The notes under the pieces are model-generated. The model was not told the DNA's origin. It did no database searches and saw nothing but the letters and a program-made list of their open reading frames with translations. This document shows, one piece after another, positions 40,801 to 46,698 of a stretch of 46,698 bases of DNA. The position numbers and the translations under genes are program-made. The stretch spans positions 1 through 46,698 of the forward strand of contig NZ_JAHHIT010000080.1 in NCBI RefSeq assembly GCF_024539675.1, given 5' to 3'. The first letter of the stretch is position 1; every line of letters starts with the position of its first letter. Source of the DNA: Streptomyces hilarionis. Its GTDB lineage: Bacteria; Actinomycetota; Actinomycetes; Streptomycetales; Streptomycetaceae.

Positions 40801-41795
40801 AGGTAGTCCTCCAGCCGGGCCACCGCGTAGCCCTTCGCCGTGACCTTGTCCAGGAAGCGGCGGACCATGCCGGGCATCGTGCCCTTCCAGTCGCCGCGGC
40901 CGCGGAAGTGCGTGAGCACGATGTCGCCGGGATGCAGGTCCTGGTCCGCCTCGCGGTACTCCCAGTGGTCGGCGAAGACCTCCTCGTCCCAGAGCGGGGC
41001 GTAGCGCACCCCGCAGGACTTCGCGGCGCGCAGGGTGTCCTGGTCGTAGTTGCCGTAGGGCGGCCGGAAGAGGGCGGGCCGTTCGCCGAAGCGCTCCCGC
41101 ATCACCTCCTGCATGCCGCAGATCTCGCGCTTCTGGCGGGCGTAGGAGAGGGCGGGCAGGTAGGGGTGGTGCAGGGTGTGGTTGTTCAAGGTCACCCCCA
41201 GGTCCCGCATCTTCTTGAAGTAGCCGTAGTCGTCCTTGATCAGGTAGTTGCTGAGGAAGGCGGTGTACGGGACCTTCAGCTCGTTCATCATGCGCAGGAA
41301 CGCCGGGTCCTTCTCGGCGCCGTCGTCGACGGTGAGGAAGACGACCCTGTCGTCGGTGGGGACCGTGGTGAAGACCGGGGGCAGGCCGAGTTCCTCGTGG
41401 TCGTCGACCTCGAAGCCCTTGCGGGTGGTGATCTCCGGCTTGTGCGCGGGCGGCGCCGGGGGCGTCAGGGGGACCCCGCGCAGGCCCCAGCGCCGCGCCG
41501 CGGCGACCCTGGCCTGCTGGGCGGCGCGCAGCCGGCCGGCGTACGCGTGCAGGGCGCGGGCGGCCGGCGCCTGCGGCGGCGCGGCCTTGCGGGGCTGCTG
41601 GCCCGGAGCGGGGCGGACCGCGCCGCCGCCCCCGCCGCCGCCCGCGCAGCCGGACGCGAGGGCGGACAGCGCGAGGACGAGGAGCGCGCCCCGGATCCCC
41701 GTACGGCCGCGGTCGCGCCGGACGCCCGTGCGTCCGCCCCGGCACGACCTCTGAGAACAACCGCGGTTGTCATCATTTTGTACGACAGGTCCCAT
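40797..41795 (-). CDS. Polysaccharide deacetylase lipoprotein
   Basis: A 332-residue metal-dependent deacetylase of the NodB/CE4 fold, acting on N-acetylated cell-wall or exopolysaccharide. A lipoprotein signal (GIRGALLVLALSALASGC, lipobox Cys50) is followed by a Gly/Pro/Ala-rich spacer. Motifs: TVDDG (motif 1), NHTLHHP (motif 2, metal His pair), RPPYGNYD (motif 3), LWDEEVFADHW (motif 4) and VLTHF (motif 5 His). All key residues are present. The ATG at 41795 is the only recognisable start, but it gives an unusually long 35-residue N-region. Its first 14 codons are AT-rich (GTA CAA AAT GAT) and overlap a 14-bp palindrome, so the true start or a regulatory overlap needs attention. It is coupled to the downstream paralogue by a 4-base GTGA overlap. 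Confidence 0.88.
   Translation of the reverse strand: MGPVVQNDDNRGCSQRSCRGGRTGVRRDRGRTGIRGALLVLALSALASGCAGGGGGGGAVRPAPGQQPRKAAPPQAPAARALHAYAGRLRAAQQARVAAARRWGLRGVPLTPPAPPAHKPEITTRKGFEVDDHEELGLPPVFTTVPTDDRVVFLTVDDGAEKDPAFLRMMNELKVPYTAFLSNYLIKDDYGYFKKMRDLGVTLNNHTLHHPYLPALSYARQKREICGMQEVMRERFGERPALFRPPYGNYDQDTLRAAKSCGVRYAPLWDEEVFADHWEYREADQDLHPGDIVLTHFRGRGDWKGTMPGMVRRFLDKVTAKGYAVARLEDYL
41757..41770. repeat. 14-bp perfect palindrome at the 5' end of the deacetylase gene
   Basis: ACAACCGCGGTTGT is its own reverse complement. It lies 25-38 bases inside the annotated frame, next to TACAAAATGATG on the minus strand. It looks like a regulator site more than coding sequence, but its position within a start-proximal frame is unexplained. 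Confidence 0.6.
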
Positions 41796-41938
41796 GGCGC
41801 CGGATCCTCGCAGCCGCCGTCCTCGAACCCGGACCGACACCGCCGCCGGACGCCCACCATCCACCGACTGGCCCACACCGATCGCCGACCGGGTCGGGTC
41901 CGGCGCCGGGAGGCGGTCCGCCCGGCGCCGGAACCCCG

Positions 41939-41968
41939 TGACCGGCGGGGCCGCCCGTGGCCGACAAT
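41939..41968 (+). promoter_or_regulatory. Candidate promoter of the methyltransferase gene, leaderless
   Basis: TGACCG (41939-41944) and GACAAT (41963-41968) are 18 bp apart, and a GTG begins seven bases after the -10 at 41975. No SD separates them. Confidence 0.45.
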
Positions 41969-41974
41969 GGCGGG

Positions 41975-43174
41975 GTGAACGACCTCGCTCCGCTGCTCAC
42001 CCCCGAGGGCCTCGCCCTCCTCGACGCGGTGCGCGGCACCGCGCCCGCCGACGAACTCGCCGTCGCCACCCGGCTGCGCCGCGAGCATCCCGCCGACCTC
42101 GTGTCCGCGGCCATCGGCCAGGCCCGGCTGCGGCAGCGGGCGGCGGTGAAGTTCGGCGCCGAGGACGCGGACCGGATGTTCTTCACGGCGAACGGCGTCG
42201 AGCAGTCGACGCGGGCCAGCGTCGCCGGCTACCGGGCCGGCCGGATGCGGGCGCTCGGCGTGACCTCGGTGGCCGACCTGTGCTGCGGGATCGGCGGCGA
42301 CGCGATCGCGCTCGCCCGCGCCGGGATCCGGGTGCTGGCGGTGGACCGGGACCCGGTCACCGCCCAGGCCGCCCGCGCCAACGCGAAGGCGCTGGGACTG
42401 AGCGAGCTGATCGAGGTGCGCGAGGCGGACGTCACCGAGGTGGACACCCGTGGCTACGACGCCGTGTTCGTCGATCCCGCGCGCCGGGGCGGACGCGGAC
42501 GCGTCTTCGACCCCGAGGCCTACTCGCCGCCGCTGTCCTGGGCGGTCGGCGCCGCCCTGGCGGCGCCCCGCGCGGCGCTGAAGATCGCGCCCGGCGTGCC
42601 GCACGAGGCGATCCCGGCCGAGGCCGAGGCCGAGTGGATCTCGGACGGCGGCGACGTGAAGGAGGCGGTGCTGTGGTTCGGCACCGCCGAGCCGGGCGCC
42701 GTCCGGGCCACCCTGCTGCCGGGGCCGCGCACCCTGCTCGGCGGCCGCCTGCCCGACCCGCCCGTGCGGCCGGTCGGCAGGTACCTGTACGAGCCCGACG
42801 GCGCGGTGGTCCGCGCCCATCTGGTCGCCGACGTGGCCCGGGAGGTCGGCGGCGGGCTGGTCGACGAGACCATCGCCTATGTCACCGCCGACGCCCTGCG
42901 CCCCACCACGTACGCCACCGCCTACGAGATCACCGATCAACTCCCCTTCAACGTCAAGAAGTTGAAGGCGCTGCTGCGGGAGCGCGGGGTCGGGATCCTG
43001 ACCGTCAAGAAGCGGGGCTCGGCGGTCGAGCCGGAGGAGCTGCGCCGGAAGGTGCTCTCCAAGGACCGGGGGCCGCACTCGGCGACCGTCTTCCTGACCC
43101 GGGTGGCGGGGGCGCCGACGATGCTCGTCGGCGCCCCCGCCCGCCCGGCCGCTACTGCCGGTGGAGCGTCCTGA
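41975..43174 (+). CDS. Class I SAM-dependent methyltransferase with THUMP-like C-terminal domain
   Basis: A 399-residue protein. Residues about 1-90 are helical. The Rossmann methyltransferase core is clear: VADLCCGIGGDAIALARAGI (motif I), VLAVDRDPVTAQAARANAKA, and the catalytic-type loop YDAVFVDPARRGGRGRVFDP, where DPAR takes the place of the NPPY of base N-methyltransferases. The C-terminal part (YEITDQLPFNVKKLKALLRE, GILTVKKRGSAVEPEELRRK) is the THUMP-like RNA-binding module found in this actinobacterial family. An RNA substrate is likely but not identified. GTG at 41975 is chosen because of the -10 at ideal leaderless distance; GTG 41957 is in frame upstream. The 3' end overlaps the convergent cell-wall-binding gene by 23 bp and contains a terminator hairpin. 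Confidence 0.88.
   Translation: MNDLAPLLTPEGLALLDAVRGTAPADELAVATRLRREHPADLVSAAIGQARLRQRAAVKFGAEDADRMFFTANGVEQSTRASVAGYRAGRMRALGVTSVADLCCGIGGDAIALARAGIRVLAVDRDPVTAQAARANAKALGLSELIEVREADVTEVDTRGYDAVFVDPARRGGRGRVFDPEAYSPPLSWAVGAALAAPRAALKIAPGVPHEAIPAEAEAEWISDGGDVKEAVLWFGTAEPGAVRATLLPGPRTLLGGRLPDPPVRPVGRYLYEPDGAVVRAHLVADVAREVGGGLVDETIAYVTADALRPTTYATAYEITDQLPFNVKKLKALLRERGVGILTVKKRGSAVEPEELRRKVLSKDRGPHSATVFLTRVAGAPTMLVGAPARPAATAGGAS
43105..43141 (-). terminator. 17-bp stem terminator embedded in the methyltransferase 3' coding end
   Basis: Bases 43105-43121 pair perfectly with 43125-43141 over a 3-base loop (TGC). It begins 10 bases past the stop of the minus-strand secreted protein gene, so it is ideally placed to end that transcript, yet it lies wholly inside the last 25 codons of the plus-strand methyltransferase. 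Confidence 0.75.
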
Positions 43175-45185
43175 GCGAGGCCGCGTTCGGCTGGGCGCCG
43201 ACCGGACCGGAGCGACGCGCCGTGGCGGCGGGCGCCGCGGCGGGCCCGTCGCCGCCCAGCGCGAAGGCGCTCGGCCGCGCGGGCGCCGGGACGATGCCGT
43301 CGTAGTACGGGTGGTACGCGAAGAAACCGCCGCCCGCGCTCTCGGCGGCGCCGGCCGTGTTCAGCTCGGCTCCCGTGACCCCGGCGGTGGGACCGAAGGC
43401 GGCCGTGAAGTCCACGCTGGCCGACTCCCGCAGCAGGTAGCTGTTGACCTCGCTCGACAGCGTCGGACGAGCCGTCCACAGCAGGGGCCCGAAGACGTTC
43501 GTCGCCGCGGCCGCGGAGACTCCGTCCCGCCAGGCGCCGCTGTAGGCGAGGGCGGTCGACTCCGGCGCGATCCACCAGAACTTCGCGATGCCCACCGAGA
43601 TCGCCGCGTCCGTACCGCCCGCGATCGGGTAGTACGAGTACGTCGACGGCCACCGCGGGTAGTTTCCGTGGGTCAGCGCGTACGCGGCCGCCGAACCCAC
43701 GGTGATGATCATGGTCTTGTCGGGGTTCAGGCTGTTGAGGTACGCCTTGACCGACGCGGGGAGCGTCTTGCCGTTGGTGAGCACGACGCCGCCGGCGCTT
43801 CCCGCGCCGTCCGCGCCGGCCGCGGTGGCCGCCGAGAGGGCCGCCCGGTACTCGGAGCCGCCGGCCAGGAACACGTACTTCGGGCTCGGGGCGATGGCCT
43901 TCGCCACGGCCACCGAGGTCGCGTAGCGGTCCGCGCCGGACACCCGCTTCACCGCGTAGCCGAGCGCCTTCAGCTGGGTGGCGACCGAGCCGTTGAGGAC
44001 GGCCGTGCCGCCCACCAGGTAGACGGTGGACCCCGGCCGCACCGCGCGCTTCAGCTCCCGCTTGACCGGCGCCGACAGACCCGTCTTCGGGGTCATCAGC
44101 ACCGGGCCCCGCTTCTTGCCGGCCAGCGCGGGCGCGGTGAGGGCGTACGCCGGGTCGTCGCGGTTGACGAGCACCGCGGACTTGGCGTTCAGCAGGCCCG
44201 GCACGCTCTGGCCGACGGTGTTCCAGGTCCAGCGCGAGGACGCGATGTTGGTGTAGTAGGCGTCGGCGCCCCAGACGCGGGCGGTGCCGTTCTTGCGCAG
44301 GGGCTGCCAGCTGGGGTTGCTGCCGGTCGCCCGGTCGCCGATCCTGGTGAGCTCGCCGGTGGCCAGGTCGACGTACTCCGTGGTGTGCACGTCGTCGCCG
44401 GACCGGGAGGTGTGGGCGTCGAAGACGATCCGCTTGCCGGTGGGCGACCAGGACGGGTTGGCGAACAGCCGGGGCCCGCTGGTGCGCTGGCGGACGTCGG
44501 TGCCGTCGGCGTTCGCCGTGAAGATCTGCGGCGCGCCGTCGACGGTGCGCACGAAGGCCAGCTTGGTGCCGTCCGGCGAGTACGCGGGCTGCCCGGCGTC
44601 GGTCAGGACGCGCTTGACGGTGTCGGCGTTCGAGTCGAAGACGAAGACGGCCCCGTTGTCGCGGCAGCCGTGGGCGCCGCGCTCGAAGGCGACCTGGCCC
44701 TGCGGGTTCACGGTCGGGTCGGTGTCGCAGACGTCGGCCGGTTCCAGGGCGGCCGGCAGCAGCGGGCCGGGCGCGTACGAGCCGTCGGAGGGACCGTAGG
44801 CGAGCTGGCCGCCGCTGGAGAAGACGACGTAGCGGCCGCCCCACCAGAACGTCAGGTCCTCGTAGGAAGGCGACGTGCGCATGCCCCGCGCCGGAGGCAG
44901 CGCGATCTTGTTGGAGCCGTTGGGGCGGACGCTGCTCCAGGCGGAGACGATGCGGCTGCCGTCCGGCGCCCAGGTGGCGTAGGCACCCACGTTGGGGACG
45001 TGCAGCACCCGGCCGGTGGTCGGATTGGTCAGGGCTCCGCCGTCGGTGAGGACGGCGCCCTCGACGCCGGGCCACGGCCCGGCGTCGTCGGCGGCGGCGC
45101 CCGGCGCGGTGGTCAGCGAACCCATCGCGGCGAGCACGGCCGTGGTGGCGAGCGCCGCGGCACGGCGGCGCAGGAACGGTCTCAA
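43152..45185 (-). CDS. Secreted protein with beta-propeller repeats and cell-wall-binding repeats
   Basis: A 677-residue exported protein. A TTG start at 45185, with GGGGGG eight bases upstream, gives a textbook signal peptide (MRPFLRRRAAALATTAVLAA .. GAAADD, cleavage near residue 35). The N-terminal half has TolB-like PD40 propeller repeats: YATWAPDGSRIVSAW, QPAYSPDGTKLAFVRT, NPSWSPTGKRIVFDA. The C-terminal half has cell-wall-binding repeat 2 units: GSTVYLVGGTAVLNGSVATQ with GYAVKRVSGADRYATSVAVA, and KYVFLAGGSEYRAALSAATA. These repeats in clostridial proteins bind secondary wall polymer. Here the protein probably attaches non-covalently to the envelope and displays a propeller; its ligand is unknown. 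It lies downstream of the ECF42 gene, 169 bp apart, with a palindrome in between. Confidence 0.9.
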   Translation of the reverse strand: MRPFLRRRAAALATTAVLAAMGSLTTAPGAAADDAGPWPGVEGAVLTDGGALTNPTTGRVLHVPNVGAYATWAPDGSRIVSAWSSVRPNGSNKIALPPARGMRTSPSYEDLTFWWGGRYVVFSSGGQLAYGPSDGSYAPGPLLPAALEPADVCDTDPTVNPQGQVAFERGAHGCRDNGAVFVFDSNADTVKRVLTDAGQPAYSPDGTKLAFVRTVDGAPQIFTANADGTDVRQRTSGPRLFANPSWSPTGKRIVFDAHTSRSGDDVHTTEYVDLATGELTRIGDRATGSNPSWQPLRKNGTARVWGADAYYTNIASSRWTWNTVGQSVPGLLNAKSAVLVNRDDPAYALTAPALAGKKRGPVLMTPKTGLSAPVKRELKRAVRPGSTVYLVGGTAVLNGSVATQLKALGYAVKRVSGADRYATSVAVAKAIAPSPKYVFLAGGSEYRAALSAATAAGADGAGSAGGVVLTNGKTLPASVKAYLNSLNPDKTMIITVGSAAAYALTHGNYPRWPSTYSYYPIAGGTDAAISVGIAKFWWIAPESTALAYSGAWRDGVSAAAATNVFGPLLWTARPTLSSEVNSYLLRESASVDFTAAFGPTAGVTGAELNTAGAAESAGGGFFAYHPYYDGIVPAPARPSAFALGGDGPAAAPAATARRSGPVGAQPNAASLRTLHRQ

Positions 45186-45343
45186 GTTGTGGACCCCCCG
45201 GTCACAAGTCGTCAGAAGTGCCGCGCGCGGGCTGGGTCGACGTCCCCGGAGAGTCCCCCTGTCCGGGGCCGACCGCACAGCCGTCTCACAGCGGCTCGGC
45301 CACTGTAATGGCCAACCGGCCCCAGGGAGAACAGAGTTACTAG

Positions 45344-45357
45344 TGAACAGATGTTCA
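45344..45357. repeat. Perfect dyad TGAACA-GA-TGTTCA
   Basis: A 6-2-6 inverted repeat that overlaps the stop codon of the ECF42 gene (45355-45357) and lies about 160 bp before the secreted protein start. Its size and position suit an operator for that downstream gene. Confidence 0.55.
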
Positions 45358-46698
45358 AATGCCGCTCTCTCCCGCGCGGCACTCCGCCGCCCGGGCCAGC
45401 AGGAGGTCGCGCTCCCGCTCGTTGCCCGTCAGCCCGGCCGCCCGCTCGAACTCGGCCCCGGCCTCCGCCGTGCGGCCCAGGCGCAGCAGCAGGTCGCCAC
45501 GGACGCTGGGCAGGAGGTGGTACGCGCGCAGGGACGGCTCGGCGCAGAGCCCGTCGACGATCTCCAGTGCGGGCTGCGGCCCTTCGGCCATCGACACGGC
45601 CACGGCACGGTTGAGTTCGACGACCGGGGACGGGGCCCGGACGGCCAGCAGGCCGTACAGGGTGGCGATGGCCGCCCAGTCGGTGTCCTCGTAGGCCTGG
45701 GCGTGCGCGTGGCAGGCGGCCACGGCGGCCTGGAGGGCGTAGGGGCCGGGCGCCCCGGACGCGGTGGCGCCGGCCCGGTCCAGGGCGGCGATGCCCCGGG
45801 CGAGGAGCCTCCTGTCCCAGCGGCGGCGGTCCTGGTCGCGCAGCAGGACGGGCGAACCGTCGGGGGCCGTGCGGGCGGGGGTGCGGGAGGCCTGGAACTC
45901 CAGGAGCGCGGCCAGCGCGTGGACCTCGGGCTCCTTCGGCATCAGGGCCGCCAGTTGCCGGGCCAGGCGCAGCGCGTCCTCGCACAGCGCCGGGCGCAGC
46001 CAGTCGTCGCCGGCGGTCGCCGCGTACCCCTCGTTGAAGATCAGGTAGATCACGTCCAGGACCGAGCCCAGCCGCGCCTCGCGGTCGGGTCCGTACGGCA
46101 CCTCGAAGGCGACGTTCCTGGCGGCGAGGGTCTTCTTGGCGCGGACGATGCGCTGGGCGACGGTCGGCTCGGGGACCAGGAAGGCGCGGGCGATCTCCGG
46201 CGTGCTCAGACCGCCGAGCAGCCGCAGCGTGAGGGCGGTGCGGGCCTCGGCGGACAGCACCGGATGGCAGGCGGTGAAGACGAGCCGGAGCAGGTCGTCG
46301 TCGATGTCGTCGGGGCCCGCGGGCTCCTCGGGCGGCGCGGTCTCGGTCTGGAGGTCGCGGCCCATCTCCCGCAGCTTGCGGGCGTAGTTCTCGCGACGGC
46401 GGACCAGGTCGACGGCGCGGTGCCGGGCGGCCGCCGTGAGCCAGGCCCCGGGGTTGTCCGGCACGCCGTCACGCGGCCACTGCTCCAGCGCGGCCACCAG
46501 CGCGTCCTGGGCCAGCTCCTCCGCGATGCCCACGTCGCGCACGACCCGGGCGACGGTCGCGACGACGCGGGGGTACTCCAGCCGGAAGACGGTCTCGATG
46601 GCGGCGCGGGGGTCCGAGGCGGCGCGGCGCTCCCGCCGCGGGCCGCGGTCCGGGACGGCTCCGCCGTCCGGCGCCGGGGCGGGGGTGCCGGCCGGGGC
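45355..46698 (-). CDS. ECF42-type RNA polymerase sigma factor (5' end beyond the window)
   Basis: At least 447 codons are open to the right edge, so the N-terminus is missing or lies very close to it. Sigma region 2 starts at IETVFRLEYPRVVATVARVV and continues through EELAQDALVAALEQWP and NPGAWLTAAARHRAVDLVRR. Region 4 is VLSAEARTALTLRLLGGLST with PEIARAFLVPEPTVAQRIVR. A long C-terminal extension (about 200 residues: YLIFNEGYAATAGDDWLRP ... LNRAVAVSMAEGPQPALEIV) has TPR-like helices and is the DUF6596 feature of the ECF42 group. Such factors usually lack an anti-sigma factor and sit beside a YCII/DGPF-domain protein gene, which would lie just outside the window. A start at GTG 46542 would cut region 2 and is rejected. 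Confidence 0.88.
   Translation of the reverse strand, partial: APAGTPAPAPDGGAVPDRGPRRERRAASDPRAAIETVFRLEYPRVVATVARVVRDVGIAEELAQDALVAALEQWPRDGVPDNPGAWLTAAARHRAVDLVRRRENYARKLREMGRDLQTETAPPEEPAGPDDIDDDLLRLVFTACHPVLSAEARTALTLRLLGGLSTPEIARAFLVPEPTVAQRIVRAKKTLAARNVAFEVPYGPDREARLGSVLDVIYLIFNEGYAATAGDDWLRPALCEDALRLARQLAALMPKEPEVHALAALLEFQASRTPARTAPDGSPVLLRDQDRRRWDRRLLARGIAALDRAGATASGAPGPYALQAAVAACHAHAQAYEDTDWAAIATLYGLLAVRAPSPVVELNRAVAVSMAEGPQPALEIVDGLCAEPSLRAYHLLPSVRGDLLLRLGRTAEAGAEFERAAGLTGNERERDLLLARAAECRAGESGI

Noticed and set aside
42937..45075. A 712-codon minus-strand frame parallel to the secreted protein
   Set aside because: Arg/Pro/Gly-rich shadow in another frame of the cell-wall-binding protein gene; no domain is recognisable.
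45212..45985. Minus-strand 257-codon frame over the ECF42 gene
   Set aside because: Shadow frame of the conserved sigma factor coding sequence.
46542..46544. GTG near 46542 as start of the ECF42 sigma factor
   Set aside because: It would remove the first helix of sigma region 2 (FRLEYPRVVATVARVV), which is clearly encoded upstream in the same frame to the window edge.

Overview
This window is chromosomal DNA from a Streptomyces (or a very close relative). The DNA is very GC-rich with strongly GC-biased third codon positions and frequent GTG/TTG starts. It carries the developmental genes bldM and whiD, and a Wbl / sigma factor / IMP dehydrogenase / groESL1 neighbourhood that, as I recall, corresponds to S. 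coelicolor around SCO4760-SCO4785. The core of that order (groES, groEL1, whiB3-type gene, sigD-type sigma factor, guaB, guaB3) is also shared with mycobacteria. No phage, transposon, CRISPR, rRNA or tRNA was seen; this is conserved core chromosome, so the interest lies in regulation and in odd protein variants.

Layout. 1-5.6 kb: DoxX membrane protein, a six-TM protein with an extracytoplasmic C-terminal domain, a two-repeat DUF4429/SHOCT protein, a class II aldolase, a small membrane protein and a flavin-binding pyridoxamine-oxidase-like protein. 5.6-7.9 kb: guaA, then divergently a chorismate mutase preceded by an apparently leaderless Phe/Phe/Tyr-containing leader peptide and a strong terminator hairpin, which looks like an attenuator. 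8.6-13.2 kb: a Ser-rich LAXTG sortase substrate, then a two-gene unit of succinic semialdehyde dehydrogenase and a GMC oxidoreductase with a ferredoxin-like Cys cluster. 13.4-24.8 kb: six co-oriented Hanks-type Ser/Thr kinase genes. Five are membrane-anchored with related extracytoplasmic domains; one of those five is a clear pseudokinase split by a roughly 290-residue disordered insertion. The sixth is soluble.

25.4-31.6 kb: glpD, a nucleotide-sugar dehydrogenase homologue that has lost its catalytic Cys, guaB3 (catalytic Cys replaced by His) and authentic guaB. With guaA this gives the dedicated GMP branch of purine synthesis. 31.7-34.2 kb: a SigD/ShbA-type sigma factor, bldM with a textbook sigma-BldN promoter, and divergent whiD. 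34.3-37.6 kb: LysR regulator, MOSC protein, SDR and an ABM-SnoaL fusion. 37.7-39.9 kb: groES-groEL1 under two CIRCE operators. 40-46.7 kb: two translationally coupled polysaccharide-deacetylase lipoproteins (one lacking the motif-5 His), a THUMP-like methyltransferase, a secreted beta-propeller/cell-wall-binding-repeat protein, and an ECF42-type sigma factor cut by the right edge.

The strongest candidates for something undescribed are the aromatic-amino-acid attenuator in front of chorismate mutase, the pseudokinase embedded among kinases with shared sensor domains, and the apparently dead nucleotide-sugar dehydrogenase. All assignments come from reading the sequence and remembered family features; no database search was run.
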